A DNA stretch of 64,000 nt from Erysipelotrichaceae bacterium (GCA_017539025.1 JAFYHT010000071.1:310001-374000), one strand, 5' to 3'. Counted from the stretch's first letter, positions 15,860 to 24,630 are shown. Notes: generated by a model not told the origin, from the sequence alone. Made by a program: numbers and translations.

Positions 15860-16759
15860 ATGAAACTGATGGCTTTTGATGTCGGCGGTACTGAGATCAA
15901 GTATTCGCTGATGGATGATGATCTCAATGTTTATGACAGCGGTTATGTCGATACGCCGCATGACAGTTTTGAACACTTTGCCCAGGTGATCTATGACATC
16001 TATGAACCGCATAAGGACGAATGTGAAGGCATTGCCATGTCGCTTCCGGGATTCATTGATGTCAAGAAAGGCAGATGCAATGGCGGAGGAGCTCTCTTCT
16101 ACAATCACGGAACAGATGTTGCGCCATTGTTAGAGGAAAAGTGCGGATATAAAGTCGTATTGGAAAATGATGGCAAGGCTGCAGCCAAGGCAGAATACTA
16201 TAAGGGTTCTTTGCAGGGATGCAAGAACGCAGCGGTATTCGTCATCGGTACGGCAGTCGGTGGCGGTCTGATTATCGACGGCAAGGTCGTCAAGGGAAGA
16301 CATTTCACAGCCGGCGAATTCTCTTTCCTTTCAACCAGTATCAATGATTTTGAGAACCCGTATTCCCACATGGGAACGGTATGTTCCACAAGAGGGCTGC
16401 TGGAGATGTATAAGAGGGCTAAAGGGCTGGAAGAAGAGATCAATGGCAGACAGTTCTTTGCGTTATTGAATGAAGATGAAACCGCAAAGAAGGTCCTGGA
16501 TGAATTCGCATCCGGGATCGCCAAGCAGATCTACAACCTCTACTGGCTGTTGGATCTTGAAAAGGTCGCGATCGGCGGAGGTATTTCAAGACAGCCGATC
16601 CTGATCGAAAAGGTCAATGAACAGTTCAATCATCTGATCGATGACAGTCCTGTCAAACAGTACCTTCCGGTCATGGAAGTCGATATCGTTGCAGCGCAGT
16701 TTGGCAACGAAGCAAACCAGATCGGTGCCTTCATGACATTCGTGGAAGAAAACGGGTAG
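15860..16759 (+). CDS. ROK-family sugar kinase or regulator-like protein
   Basis: A 299-residue ROK protein. It has LMAFDVGGTEIKYSL (phosphate-binding loop, residues 3-17), GIAMSLPGFID, LENDGKAAAKAEYY (substrate region with the conserved catalytic-type Asp in 'END'), FVIGTAVGGGLIIDG and FTAGEFS. There is no N-terminal HTH, which favours a kinase. The usual ROK zinc motif with several cysteines is not seen, as in a subset of family members. Sugar specificity is unknown. It stands 7 nt before the YhhN gene and is probably co-transcribed with it. Confidence 0.85.
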   Translation: MKLMAFDVGGTEIKYSLMDDDLNVYDSGYVDTPHDSFEHFAQVIYDIYEPHKDECEGIAMSLPGFIDVKKGRCNGGGALFYNHGTDVAPLLEEKCGYKVVLENDGKAAAKAEYYKGSLQGCKNAAVFVIGTAVGGGLIIDGKVVKGRHFTAGEFSFLSTSINDFENPYSHMGTVCSTRGLLEMYKRAKGLEEEINGRQFFALLNEDETAKKVLDEFASGIAKQIYNLYWLLDLEKVAIGGGISRQPILIEKVNEQFNHLIDDSPVKQYLPVMEVDIVAAQFGNEANQIGAFMTFVEENG

Positions 16760-16766
16760 GTGAAAT

Positions 16767-17429
16767 ATGGTCGTATATATTCTTTTATGTCTCTGCTTTG
16801 CGGCATTGTTCATCAATCGGGAATATAAGAAGAAATACGTGGAAGCAGTCATACTGAAAGGTCTGGCTTCACTGTGTTTTGTTCTGTTGGGGAAAAGCAC
16901 CGGAAACGGTTCGCTCATGTCAAGACAGATCCTGATCGGACTGATCCTGGGATGCGTAGCCGATGTCTTACTGAACTTAAGATTTGTCTTTGAAAAGAAA
17001 GGCAAGATCATATTCCTGGTCGGTATCCTTGTCTTTCTCAGCGGACATATCTTCTATCTGGCAGCGATCTTACCGATCTGCAGGTATCCAATGATCTGTG
17101 CTTTGATCGCAGCGGCAGCTACATATCTTCTGATGAAATGGATCTTTACGAAGATCACTGCTCAGAAGGCATTCAAGATCTTCGGCATCTTCTATATCGG
17201 TGCGATCGTTGCGATGAACACTGTTGCCTTGTGCAATCTCATCACGGATCGTTCGATGTTTACGGTCATTTACGCACTAGGTGCAGTGCTGTTCCTGATC
17301 AGTGACATCGTGCTGATCCTGAATACTTTTGGCAAGGAATCGAGATTCTCACTCAGGGTCACCAACTTGTCTCTATACTATTTCGGTCAGATACTGATCG
17401 CATTAAGCCTCTTATATCTTTTGAAGTAA
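16767..17429 (+). CDS. YhhN/TMEM86-family membrane protein, copy 1
   Basis: A 220-residue protein with about eight transmembrane segments. Family features are a Lys before a membrane helix (AVILKGLASLCFVLLG), GLILGCVADVLLN (usual 'S.iGD.lL'), FLSGHIFYLAAI (the conserved His) and GAVLFLISDIVL (usual 'GA.lF..SD'). Eukaryotic relatives are lysoplasmalogenases; the bacterial role is not settled. AGGTGAA precedes the ATG. A second family member is encoded on the reverse strand at 23930. Confidence 0.85.
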   Translation: MVVYILLCLCFAALFINREYKKKYVEAVILKGLASLCFVLLGKSTGNGSLMSRQILIGLILGCVADVLLNLRFVFEKKGKIIFLVGILVFLSGHIFYLAAILPICRYPMICALIAAAATYLLMKWIFTKITAQKAFKIFGIFYIGAIVAMNTVALCNLITDRSMFTVIYALGAVLFLISDIVLILNTFGKESRFSLRVTNLSLYYFGQILIALSLLYLLK

Positions 17430-17432
17430 AAG

Positions 17433-17476
17433 AAAAGAACTTCAGGAGTATCAATATCACTCAGGAAGTTCTTTTT
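17433..17476. terminator. Bidirectional terminator between convergent genes
   Basis: AAAAGAACTTC (17433-17443) pairs with GAAGTTCTTTT (17465-17475). T-rich runs on both strands allow it to serve the YhhN gene on the left and the reverse gene on the right. Confidence 0.85.
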
Positions 17477-17489
17477 ATTATGTAATTTT

Positions 17490-18137
17490 TTAATCAACAG
17501 TGTGATACATGAACTTTCTGATCAGTTCACCGGTCTTTTCCTGTCCGATGATCTTGTTCATGGAATCGACAGCTGCACCGCCTTCGGATAGAAGTCTTTC
17601 GACATAGACCTTGTTCTTTTCTGTTTTTAATACAGGATCGCATACCAGTACCTGATCCAGGAGATCGAGATAGGTATTCAGGCATTCTTTCATCAAAGCT
17701 TCGCCTTTGGCAGTGATCTTCTTTCCTTTCTTGCAGATGCAGGAAGGAAGTTTATAGGAATCATACCAGCGAGGTGCTGTTTCATAATTCTCCAGATCTT
17801 TGTATTTTTCTTTGATCGGATCAAAGTCGGAAAGATCCGTCTGATTGATGCAGGTATCATACATCTCAAACATGTAGGTCTCATTGCCCATGGCTTTGAT
17901 GATGTCGATATTGCAGAAGGAGAGGTCTTTTTCGATCGGCGTCAGGACACAGGTCTCCATCTTCATCAGTCCGAACATCGCTTTCATATTGATGAAAAAG
18001 AGATTGCCGACACCTTTGATCGTATATGCTTCGCAATCGAAGTTGTACATTCCCTTATGGATATTCTTCAGTTCTCCCATATCTCTCTGTTCAAGAGAAT
18101 ATCTGTTTCTTAGTTCATTGATGATGATGTCTTTCAT
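17490..18137 (-). CDS. Unrecognised soluble protein, 215 residues
   Basis: I do not recognise this family with confidence. The protein has no signal peptide or membrane segment. It contains several Cys (NFDCEAY, METCVL, LSFCNID, LPSCICKKGKK, ECLNTY, LVCDPV) and aromatic-rich segments such as ETYMFEMYDTCIN and APRWYDSY. The spacing of 'ME...L.P...DL.F.NIDII' and 'E.YDT' is vaguely like ferredoxin-dependent bilin reductases, too weak to name. GGAGGG precedes the start at 18137. It is divergent from the XRE regulator gene, with a palindrome in the shared intergenic region, so that regulator may control it. Confidence 0.75.
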   Translation of the reverse strand: MKDIIINELRNRYSLEQRDMGELKNIHKGMYNFDCEAYTIKGVGNLFFINMKAMFGLMKMETCVLTPIEKDLSFCNIDIIKAMGNETYMFEMYDTCINQTDLSDFDPIKEKYKDLENYETAPRWYDSYKLPSCICKKGKKITAKGEALMKECLNTYLDLLDQVLVCDPVLKTEKNKVYVERLLSEGGAAVDSMNKIIGQEKTGELIRKFMYHTVD

Positions 18138-18194
18138 AGTATCCCTCCATCAGACGATATATCTTAAATAAATCATAACAGAAACAGAAATAAA

Positions 18195-18232
18195 GTTACA
18201 TAAGGACAAATGTAACATGTCATGTTACATTT
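18195..18232. promoter_or_regulatory. Palindromic operator with three GTTACAT half-sites
   Basis: A perfect 25-bp palindrome AAATGTAACATG-T-CATGTTACATTT lies at 18208-18232. An additional half-site GTTACAT at 18195-18201 makes a second inverted pair with ATGTAAC at 18210-18216. It sits between divergent genes at 18137 (reverse) and 18302 (forward) and is a likely binding site of the XRE regulator. Confidence 0.75.
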
Positions 18233-18248
18233 TGAACAGGAGAATTTC

Positions 18249-18277
18249 TTGTGAGAGCAGCCTGATAACGATAAGAT
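18249..18277 (+). promoter_or_regulatory. Probable promoter of the XRE gene pair
   Basis: TTGTGA (18249-18254) and TAAGAT (18272-18277) are separated by 17 bp, ending 24 nt before the start codon at 18302. The palindrome at 18208-18232 lies just upstream of the -35. Confidence 0.5.
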
Positions 18278-18301
18278 GGAAGTGTAAAAGGAGGAAACAG
18301 T

Positions 18302-18751
18302 ATGAACGAAATGGGAAACAAGATCGCAAAGAAGAGAAAAGATCTGGGAATAACACAGAACGAATTTGCGGAAAAACTGAATGTGACAAGACAGACAGTC
18401 AGCAGATGGGAAGCGGGTTCCGTTCTTCCTGATATCGATAAGATCTCTGATATCGCTTCTATATTGGATGTCACCTGCGATTTCCTTCTGAAGGATGATG
18501 TCAAGGAAGAAAACGATACTCATTCCAATGGGATATTAAGCAGATTGCTGAATGATTCTGTCGGAAAGAAGATCAAGCTGAATTTCTATGAAGATGAAAA
18601 CGACATCGATTTCTATAATAAAGTCTGTGTGATCGATGAATTTGAAGGAAACTGGATGAGGGTCGTAGCAGAAAACGACAGGGAAAGGATCGAAAAGCTG
18701 ATCCCACTTTCTTCCATCAGAAGCATTGAATATGTAAAGGAGAAAGAATAA
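18302..18751 (+). CDS. XRE-family regulator with C-terminal LSm-like domain
   Basis: A 149-residue protein. Residues 6-65 form a Cro/CI-type helix-turn-helix (KIAKKRKDLGITQNEFAEKL, VTRQTVSRWE, PDIDKISDIASILDVTCDFLL). After an acidic linker, residues about 82-149 form a small beta-rich domain (KKIKLNFYEDENDIDFYNK, NWMRVVAENDRERIEKLIPL). That domain resembles the C-terminal domain of the protein encoded next, so regulator and membrane partner share a module. AAAGGAGG precedes the ATG. It likely controls itself and the divergent gene through the palindrome at 18208. Confidence 0.88.
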   Translation: MNEMGNKIAKKRKDLGITQNEFAEKLNVTRQTVSRWEAGSVLPDIDKISDIASILDVTCDFLLKDDVKEENDTHSNGILSRLLNDSVGKKIKLNFYEDENDIDFYNKVCVIDEFEGNWMRVVAENDRERIEKLIPLSSIRSIEYVKEKE

Positions 18752-19113
18752 TGCAATATATCGGATATATATTCGGCATATTCGGGCTGATGGCATACCT
18801 GGAGATGTCTTCATTAAAAAAGAGGATCTCCAATCTGGAGGAACAGCTGTCAAGGATCAACGGCACGAGTTATGCGGAAAACAAGAGGTCATTAAGAAAG
18901 ATCGCTTCAGATCTGATCGGTAAAAATGTTGAGATCAAGCTGAAAGAAGATGATCAGGATATCGATATCACGATGTATGGCAATACGAAATATGGTAGCA
19001 ATACCATCCTGGATGTCGATGAAGAATGGATCCTGGTGAAGATCGTCAGCAAGAACAAGGATATCGAAAAACTGATCCGGCTCAATTCCATATCAACGAT
19101 CAGCGTAAAGTGA
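18751..19113 (+). CDS. Small membrane protein sharing the regulator's C-terminal domain
   Basis: A 120-residue protein whose start overlaps the stop of the XRE gene (TAATG). It has one N-terminal transmembrane helix (YIGYIFGIFGLMAYLEM), a short coiled coil (SLKKRISNLEEQLSRI) and a beta-rich domain (GKNVEIKLKEDDQDIDI, EWILVKIVSKNKDIEKLIRL, NSISTISVK). That domain lines up with GKKIKLNFYEDENDIDF, NWMRVVAENDRERIEKLIPL and SSIRSIEYVK in the upstream regulator. A plausible role is membrane sequestration or tuning of the regulator through domain-domain contact. No family name is offered. Confidence 0.8.
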   Translation: MQYIGYIFGIFGLMAYLEMSSLKKRISNLEEQLSRINGTSYAENKRSLRKIASDLIGKNVEIKLKEDDQDIDITMYGNTKYGSNTILDVDEEWILVKIVSKNKDIEKLIRLNSISTISVK

Positions 19114-19186
19114 TGAAAAACTGTTGAAAAAAGCAGAAAAATAAAGGAAATGTTGCAGATTTGCTGCAAGAAACAGATAAAATATT

Positions 19187-19214
19187 AGGTGAATAGAACT
19201 AATTCACCTTTTTA
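19187..19214 (+). terminator. Terminator after the XRE gene pair
   Basis: AGGTGAAT (19187-19194) pairs with ATTCACCT (19202-19209), followed by TTTTTA. Confidence 0.88.
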
Positions 19215-19253
19215 TATACATTAAACATACAGAGATTAAGTTCGGGGGATCTT

Positions 19254-22200
19254 ATGAATAAACTGTTGAAAACACTGATCACTATCATCATGTGCCTGTT
19301 TTTGTGTACTTCGCAAACTGTTTTGGCAGAAGAATCATTAGGCACATCGATGGCAAGCGTCAGCGCAACATTCATGGGAGAGACCGTTGAAGTAAGCAGA
19401 GAAGTCATGGAGATCGATGGAGGAACGGATGAGCCGATCCACATCAAGGTCAAGATGTATGGCGATACCAGTGGATTGAAATATTCTCTGTGCCAGTATG
19501 ACGGAAAAGATATCAAGTATGCCGTAAATGCATCAAGCCCCGAATTTGATGTCTATGCGACAGACTTAAAGAAAAACGCCCCGATCTATATGGTGATCAG
19601 GGACAGCAAAAATAATCTCATCGTATCCAGACTGATCAACTTAAGGATCAACCAGGGAGAAGCGGAAAAGAAGGTGCCTGCAGACATCGGTTTTGATTTT
19701 GGTAAAGGGATCTTTATCGATATGAGTGATATCCTGCCGGGCATGGAGTTCAATTTCCTGCCTTTCCTGATCCCGGTCACTGCCAAGGCATATTCCGACG
19801 GAAGGTTCGTTGCCGGTATCGGCCTCAATTCTACCGATGTGAAGTTCTGGAATGACGCAAGAAACGGAACTCTGGTCGAGAACATTCAGAATCAGAAAAT
19901 GGAAGATGCCTTCTACGGTAATTCCGAAAACAGGAAGGCTGTCAGCGGAAGCAATATGGGACTGATCGTCATCTGTTCGGGATTCGTTCAGGGTAACATC
20001 TTTACCAACGAACCGATCAGAGGACATATGCAGATGTTTATCGGTACCGGTTTCGATATCGTCGGACAGTATGCGATCCTGACATGGGAAGTCACAGTCA
20101 TTGGTGGTGCTGATGGTTCCTTTGATTTCTCTTTCGTCTATGATGAGGCCAACAGCAAGTATCAGTTCCAGCCTGATGAAGTCCAGATCGGCGTCAAGGG
20201 CATGCTGGAACTTTATGGAGGCTTGGGTCTGGCAAACGTCTTCTCGGTAGGCATTTATGGTGCCGGTTCGGTCGCAGTTCATACTGAGATGTATCCGGAA
20301 GTCGATGTCGATCACATCATCCTTGCCGGAGAATGTGGCTTCAAGGTGAAGCTATTCTCCAAGGCCTTGTTCACATTCAAGTTCATCTCCGGATCTCATG
20401 ACTTCGTTCACAAGAACGGCAATGCCTTAATGAACTTTGCGATGGATTCAAGTGAGGTCAGATCATATCTGTTACAAAACAATTACGGAAATACCGTATC
20501 TGCACCGATCGAAGCGAAAGGCGAGATGAAATGGTACGGCGGCCAGATCGATGAGGATGAAAACAGGAATGCGAACAAGCTGACAGGATATGAGACAGAT
20601 CCGGACTTTGCCCATCTGTTGGCATCGGATATCTATCCCGACAGCAATATCCAGATCGTCAATTCCGGATCAAGTGCTTCGCCGCAGATGACGATGGTCT
20701 TCTTGGGAAGTGACAACAGCAGGATCTCCGGCAACCGTTCAAGACTGATGAGTGCGTACTACAGGTCTTCGACGAGTTATGTTTCCGATCCGTCATACGT
20801 TGATTTTGGATACGAAGATGATATGACTGCCGATTATGATCCATACATTTTCAAGGATGAGATCAACAACAGGACATACCTGATATGGAAGAATGCGACA
20901 AAGCAGATCAGTTCGGATATGTCTTTCTCTGAGATCGCAGCAAATACGGAGATCTGTTTTGCGGAACAAACAACTACGAATTATGCCTTCTATGGCAAGG
21001 TGACTGATTATGCCGGCAGCGGACAGTTTGCGACCGGTGCCAGAGTCGCCAGCGATCAGAATGGCGATCCGGTCGTAGTTTACTATCTCAATGACGTCGA
21101 TGATCCGGCAGGTCTTGATGAGTCAAAAACACACGAAGTCTACCTGGCTTTCCAGGAGCGTATCAGTGATCAGGATAAAGAAGAAGAATCTGTTGAAGAA
21201 AGTCAGATAGTCACCGAAGAGATTCAGGAAGATCTGACAGAAGGTCTGAATGAAGCTGTAGGAGAAGAGGCCTTTGAGGAAACAGATGAGATCGTTACGC
21301 AGGAAATCATAGATGATAAGGCAGATGATCTTTCCTACCAGGAAATATACAGGTGGAGATCCGAGAAGGTAACTGAAGTAGAAGGAAGCATCACCGATGT
21401 CGATACGCAATACTTCATGCATGGACAAAGCCTTGCGTTATCTTATACCAAAGGCGGATCAAAGAAACTTGAGCTCTGGCGGGATGGTGAAAAGATCTGG
21501 GAAAGAAATAATGCCGTCAACGGGAAATTCGTATACTACGGTTACAACTATAAACTGCTCACATGGTTTGAAAACGGCAGACTGTGGGTGATGGATGAGA
21601 GTGGAAATGTCTGGGCGATGACGCCGGAAGACATGATCCTTCCTTCCAGCAATTATCAGCTCTATGGCAAGTTCGGTTCGCAGTCCGTTATGATCGTCGG
21701 AACATCTTCCAACAATTCCAAGGCGGATGCCTATGCAATGTTGAGCGATAATGGCGGTACTTCCTGGTATCGCACGAAGCTGACCAATATCGATGAAAAC
21801 GCACTGGTCGATCACATCGGCGTTGCCTTCACTTATGAAGGTGATCCGATGATCGTATACAGCGTACAGAACTATCAGATCAACTATGATCCGAAAGATA
21901 CGGATGCGCAATACTTCCTGGAGAACGGAGTAGAGGGTGTTACCAATCTTCAGAGCGGACAGCTTTCCGCACTGATGATGGGAGACAGCGATGATCGTTT
22001 CACCGATACCACAGCTGATCTTTACATCAAAGCGAGAAGATCGAACGTCCACGCAACGATTTTATCCGGTGCAGTTATCGATGAGCTCAGTGCTCAATAC
22101 AGGACAGTCGTGCCATCAACATTGAGGATATGTAATGATGGTCTCTATGATCTCGATAAGATCAAGGTCTATCAGGAAGGGATCTTCTTGGAAGAGATCG

Positions 22201-23051
22201 AGGTCGACCTCAAGAGAGGTGAGACCAAGGACATCGAAATCCACCCGATGCTGGTGGGTGCTTCCGATCTCAGCTCAGATCATTTCGATCTGAATCTGGG
22301 CATCTCGATAAGAGACAACGGTGCGATCGAAGATCGCTATACTCTGAGAGTTGGCGAAGGTACCGTTACAACAGATGTTGAACACGTCTTTGTTGAGGGA
22401 CAGGAAAAGATCGAATTCCATCTGGAAAATCACGGCTTCTCGACCAAGAAATATAAGATCCTGGTGAGAGATGAAAAGAATGACAAGACGATCTTTGAAG
22501 ATGCGTTCAGCTTTACCGGTCAGTCTGATCATATTGCGACATTTGCCGCAAAGAATGGATTGTTCACAAAAGACGGATACAAGGATCTTACGATCTATAT
22601 CCTGAAGGATGGCGAAAGTATTGATTCCGATGATGTGATCTCCAGCCGCAAATTCCACTTTGAACCATTGGATGAGATCTATGGCACCGACATCAGTGAA
22701 TTGGTGAAGAAGACCTCGGCCTCTGAAACACCTGTTCACCACAACGACAATGTCGTGGTGCCTCAGGAACCGTATGAATCTCCTCAGGGATACCAGCTTC
22801 CTAACATGCAGGTAGCTCAGGAAGTCAGCAGCAATTATCACAAGGAAGAAAAAGAGGAGAAAGAGCCTGTCGAGATCAAGGATGAAGAAACTCCGATGGC
22901 TGAGTCTCCGGAGCAGCAGAAAGAAGAGATCAGAAAACCATATTCCGATCCGGGATACAGGTTCCTGTATCTGCTGATCGGCATGATCATGATGCTGCTG
23001 ATGCTGATGGTATACTTCCTGTGGAGATTAAGAGAAGACGAAGAATACTAA
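19254..23051 (+). CDS. Large secreted, C-terminally membrane-anchored surface protein
   Basis: A 1265-residue protein exported by an N-terminal signal peptide (LLKTLITIIMCLFLCTSQTV, cleavage near VLA-EES at about residue 25). The ectodomain is beta-rich and divides into parts: a domain at about 30-130, a Gly-rich stretch at about 150-380 (GIFIDMSDILPG, GLGLANVFSVGIYGAGSVAV), a region with sequential 'D.NGDPVV', 'GGTSWYRTKLT' and 'EGDPMIVY' phrases like beta-propeller blades (about 460-900), and Ig-like domains (about 900-1130). An acidic Glu-rich insert interrupts it near 640-700. The end is a charged linker, one transmembrane helix (FLYLLIGMIMMLLMLMVYFL) and RLREDEEY. There is no LPXTG motif. 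GGGGG precedes the ATG. Function is unknown; adhesion or envelope sensing are possible. Confidence 0.85.
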   Translation: MNKLLKTLITIIMCLFLCTSQTVLAEESLGTSMASVSATFMGETVEVSREVMEIDGGTDEPIHIKVKMYGDTSGLKYSLCQYDGKDIKYAVNASSPEFDVYATDLKKNAPIYMVIRDSKNNLIVSRLINLRINQGEAEKKVPADIGFDFGKGIFIDMSDILPGMEFNFLPFLIPVTAKAYSDGRFVAGIGLNSTDVKFWNDARNGTLVENIQNQKMEDAFYGNSENRKAVSGSNMGLIVICSGFVQGNIFTNEPIRGHMQMFIGTGFDIVGQYAILTWEVTVIGGADGSFDFSFVYDEANSKYQFQPDEVQIGVKGMLELYGGLGLANVFSVGIYGAGSVAVHTEMYPEVDVDHIILAGECGFKVKLFSKALFTFKFISGSHDFVHKNGNALMNFAMDSSEVRSYLLQNNYGNTVSAPIEAKGEMKWYGGQIDEDENRNANKLTGYETDPDFAHLLASDIYPDSNIQIVNSGSSASPQMTMVFLGSDNSRISGNRSRLMSAYYRSSTSYVSDPSYVDFGYEDDMTADYDPYIFKDEINNRTYLIWKNATKQISSDMSFSEIAANTEICFAEQTTTNYAFYGKVTDYAGSGQFATGARVASDQNGDPVVVYYLNDVDDPAGLDESKTHEVYLAFQERISDQDKEEESVEESQIVTEEIQEDLTEGLNEAVGEEAFEETDEIVTQEIIDDKADDLSYQEIYRWRSEKVTEVEGSITDVDTQYFMHGQSLALSYTKGGSKKLELWRDGEKIWERNNAVNGKFVYYGYNYKLLTWFENGRLWVMDESGNVWAMTPEDMILPSSNYQLYGKFGSQSVMIVGTSSNNSKADAYAMLSDNGGTSWYRTKLTNIDENALVDHIGVAFTYEGDPMIVYSVQNYQINYDPKDTDAQYFLENGVEGVTNLQSGQLSALMMGDSDDRFTDTTADLYIKARRSNVHATILSGAVIDELSAQYRTVVPSTLRICNDGLYDLDKIKVYQEGIFLEEIEVDLKRGETKDIEIHPMLVGASDLSSDHFDLNLGISIRDNGAIEDRYTLRVGEGTVTTDVEHVFVEGQEKIEFHLENHGFSTKKYKILVRDEKNDKTIFEDAFSFTGQSDHIATFAAKNGLFTKDGYKDLTIYILKDGESIDSDDVISSRKFHFEPLDEIYGTDISELVKKTSASETPVHHNDNVVVPQEPYESPQGYQLPNMQVAQEVSSNYHKEEKEEKEPVEIKDEETPMAESPEQQKEEIRKPYSDPGYRFLYLLIGMIMMLLMLMVYFLWRLREDEEY

Positions 23052-23053
23052 GA

Positions 23054-23086
23054 AAAACGACGATGTTGATACATCGCCGTTTTTAT
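23054..23086. terminator. Bidirectional terminator
   Basis: AAAAACGACGATGT and ACATCGCCGTTTTT pair around TGAT with one A-C mismatch (23054-23085). T tracts on both strands allow it to end the surface-protein gene and the reverse lipid-kinase gene. Confidence 0.85.
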
Positions 23087-23107
23087 AAAAAGGGGAGATT
23101 GCCGAAA

Positions 23108-23920
23108 TCAGATCTCGGCCCAGTATTCTGTTACATCAAGGACGGTATCACCGTCGATCTGTGCAGCGCATGGTCTGGAGAATTTCACGTGGACTTTCTT
23201 TCCTTCGATGACTTTGACCATGTCTGTCTTTTCAATGTGCTTTCCTTCAAAGATGGAAGGGAAGGCCATCAGTGCTTTCAGTTTTGATTTTGACATGTAT
23301 ACGACCACTGTCAGATGATCGGAGAAACGGTCCTGATCCGGAGCGATCTTCATTCCGCCGCCGTAGAACTTTCCTTTCATGGTCGGAGCCAGCCAGACGT
23401 TATCGAATTCGTATGTCTTGGCATCGACTTCGATGCTCGCATGACATGGATTGAAATGGAAGAGAAGCCCCTTGATCGCAATACCTGTATAGTCGATCTT
23501 TTTGTTTGGAGTCTTTTCCTTGATCTTGTCTGCCACTTCACAACAGTATCCGTCAATGCCGAATCCCATGTTGTTGATGAACTTTTTTTTGATGTCTTTG
23601 ACTCTGACAGTCGGAAGGTTGTCAAGGAACCTGTTGAGTTCGATCTCCTTGCCCGGAGTTTCACCGATGTCGTTGAGGAAATCGTTACCGGTGCCGTTGG
23701 CCAAAAGCCATACTTTGTTTTTCAGTTTTGAACAGTCATAGTGATTGACCAGGTGATTGATCGTTCCGTCTCCGCCGATCAGTACGACTTCATCTTCTTC
23801 TTTGAGTTCATCAAAGAACTTTTCAAAGTCGATCTTTGTCGCATCAACGAGTTCAACATTTCCTTCCACTTCGGGTCTGATCCCGTTATTTGCCAATGGA
23901 TTGTAAAGATAGTATTTCAT
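23108..23920 (-). CDS. Diacylglycerol kinase-family lipid kinase
   Basis: A 270-residue protein of the DAGK_cat/LCB5-like family, which phosphorylates lipids such as diacylglycerol using ATP. The nucleotide-binding signature VVLIGGDGTINHLVN is at residues 46-60, followed by WLLANGTGNDFLNDIG, NNMGFGIDG (usual 'N..G.G.DA'), and a C-terminal beta domain with GGGMKIAPDQDRFSDHLTVV and CAAQIDGD. All the usual motifs are intact. GGGGG lies upstream of the ATG and overlaps the stop region of the preceding YhhN gene (9-nt gap), so the two reverse genes form an operon. Confidence 0.9.
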   Translation of the reverse strand: MKYYLYNPLANNGIRPEVEGNVELVDATKIDFEKFFDELKEEDEVVLIGGDGTINHLVNHYDCSKLKNKVWLLANGTGNDFLNDIGETPGKEIELNRFLDNLPTVRVKDIKKKFINNMGFGIDGYCCEVADKIKEKTPNKKIDYTGIAIKGLLFHFNPCHASIEVDAKTYEFDNVWLAPTMKGKFYGGGMKIAPDQDRFSDHLTVVVYMSKSKLKALMAFPSIFEGKHIEKTDMVKVIEGKKVHVKFSRPCAAQIDGDTVLDVTEYWAEI

Positions 23921-23929
23921 TTGTACCCC

Positions 23930-24580
23930 CTATTTCAGAATAAGTCCAAGCACGATCAGGAATTCTCCGATCGAGTATGTCAGCATAACGAGGAAGTGTG
24001 TCTTGAGCCGGCTGTCTTTCTTGAATCTGACGAAGAACAGTGAAGTGTCAGAGATAAAGAAAAGGACAGCGCCGATCAGGGTGATCAGGCAGGCCGTATC
24101 TCTGTTGCACAGATAGCGGAAGATCGCAAAGCAGTTCATCGTTCCGTTGATCAGCAGATACAGATACATCGGATAGAAGAGCTTCTTTGGCAGATATGGC
24201 TTCAGTTTCTTGAAAGTGAGCGATACCTGTACAAAGAAGAAAGTGCCCAAAGCAATGATGATCAATGGATTGATCTGACTGAACGTGATATCTTTCGCAT
24301 AGCTCAGCACGAAAAAGAAGTGCGAGATCATGAAAGAGATGCCGCCGATCGTAAACCATTTGAGTCCCTTCGGGATCAGTAAGACATCGCCGATCCATGA
24401 AAAAATGAGTGCCAGAACGACGACCGCTCTGATCTTTTCTACTGAGAAACAATACCAGCCAAGAAGAGATAAAAGGATGAATGGCTTACTCTTGTCTCTT
24501 AACGGTTTATCTTGTTTCGCAGATGCGAAAAGGTGGATTGAGGTTGACACCAGAAATATGATTAGTGATATGTGCTTCAT
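23930..24580 (-). CDS. YhhN/TMEM86-family membrane protein, copy 2
   Basis: A multi-pass protein of about 216 residues with the same family marks as the gene at 16767: a Lys in KPFILLSLLGWYCF, SWIGDVLLIPKG, FMISHFFFVLSY and GAVLFFISDTSLF. An ATG at 24589 is in frame but overlaps a TATAAT box (24593-24588), so the next ATG at 24580 (MKHISLII), 7 nt beyond the box, is preferred; no Shine-Dalgarno sequence precedes it. It forms an operon with the lipid-kinase gene, which fits a lipid or ether-lipid role (inference). Confidence 0.85.
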   Translation of the reverse strand: MKHISLIIFLVSTSIHLFASAKQDKPLRDKSKPFILLSLLGWYCFSVEKIRAVVVLALIFSWIGDVLLIPKGLKWFTIGGISFMISHFFFVLSYAKDITFSQINPLIIIALGTFFFVQVSLTFKKLKPYLPKKLFYPMYLYLLINGTMNCFAIFRYLCNRDTACLITLIGAVLFFISDTSLFFVRFKKDSRLKTHFLVMLTYSIGEFLIVLGLILK

Positions 24581-24587
24581 TAATTTC

Positions 24588-24623
24588 ATTATAAGACTTT
24601 AAAAGTTCAACAGATGATATAAT
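24588..24623. promoter_or_regulatory. Divergent promoters, both suited to leaderless transcripts
   Basis: Reverse strand: TATAAT at 24593-24588, 7 nt before ATG 24580. Forward strand: extended -10 TGA-TATAAT (TATAAT 24618-24623), 7 nt before ATG 24631. No ribosome binding site is seen on either side. Confidence 0.6.
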
Positions 24624-24630
24624 CGTATTG

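Noticed and set aside
17490-18137. Ferredoxin-dependent bilin reductase
   Set aside because: Only a few residues around the 'L.P...DL' region are similar; not enough to name the family.
19254-23051. Sortase-anchored (LPXTG) adhesin
   Set aside because: No LPXTG-type motif precedes the C-terminal hydrophobic segment.
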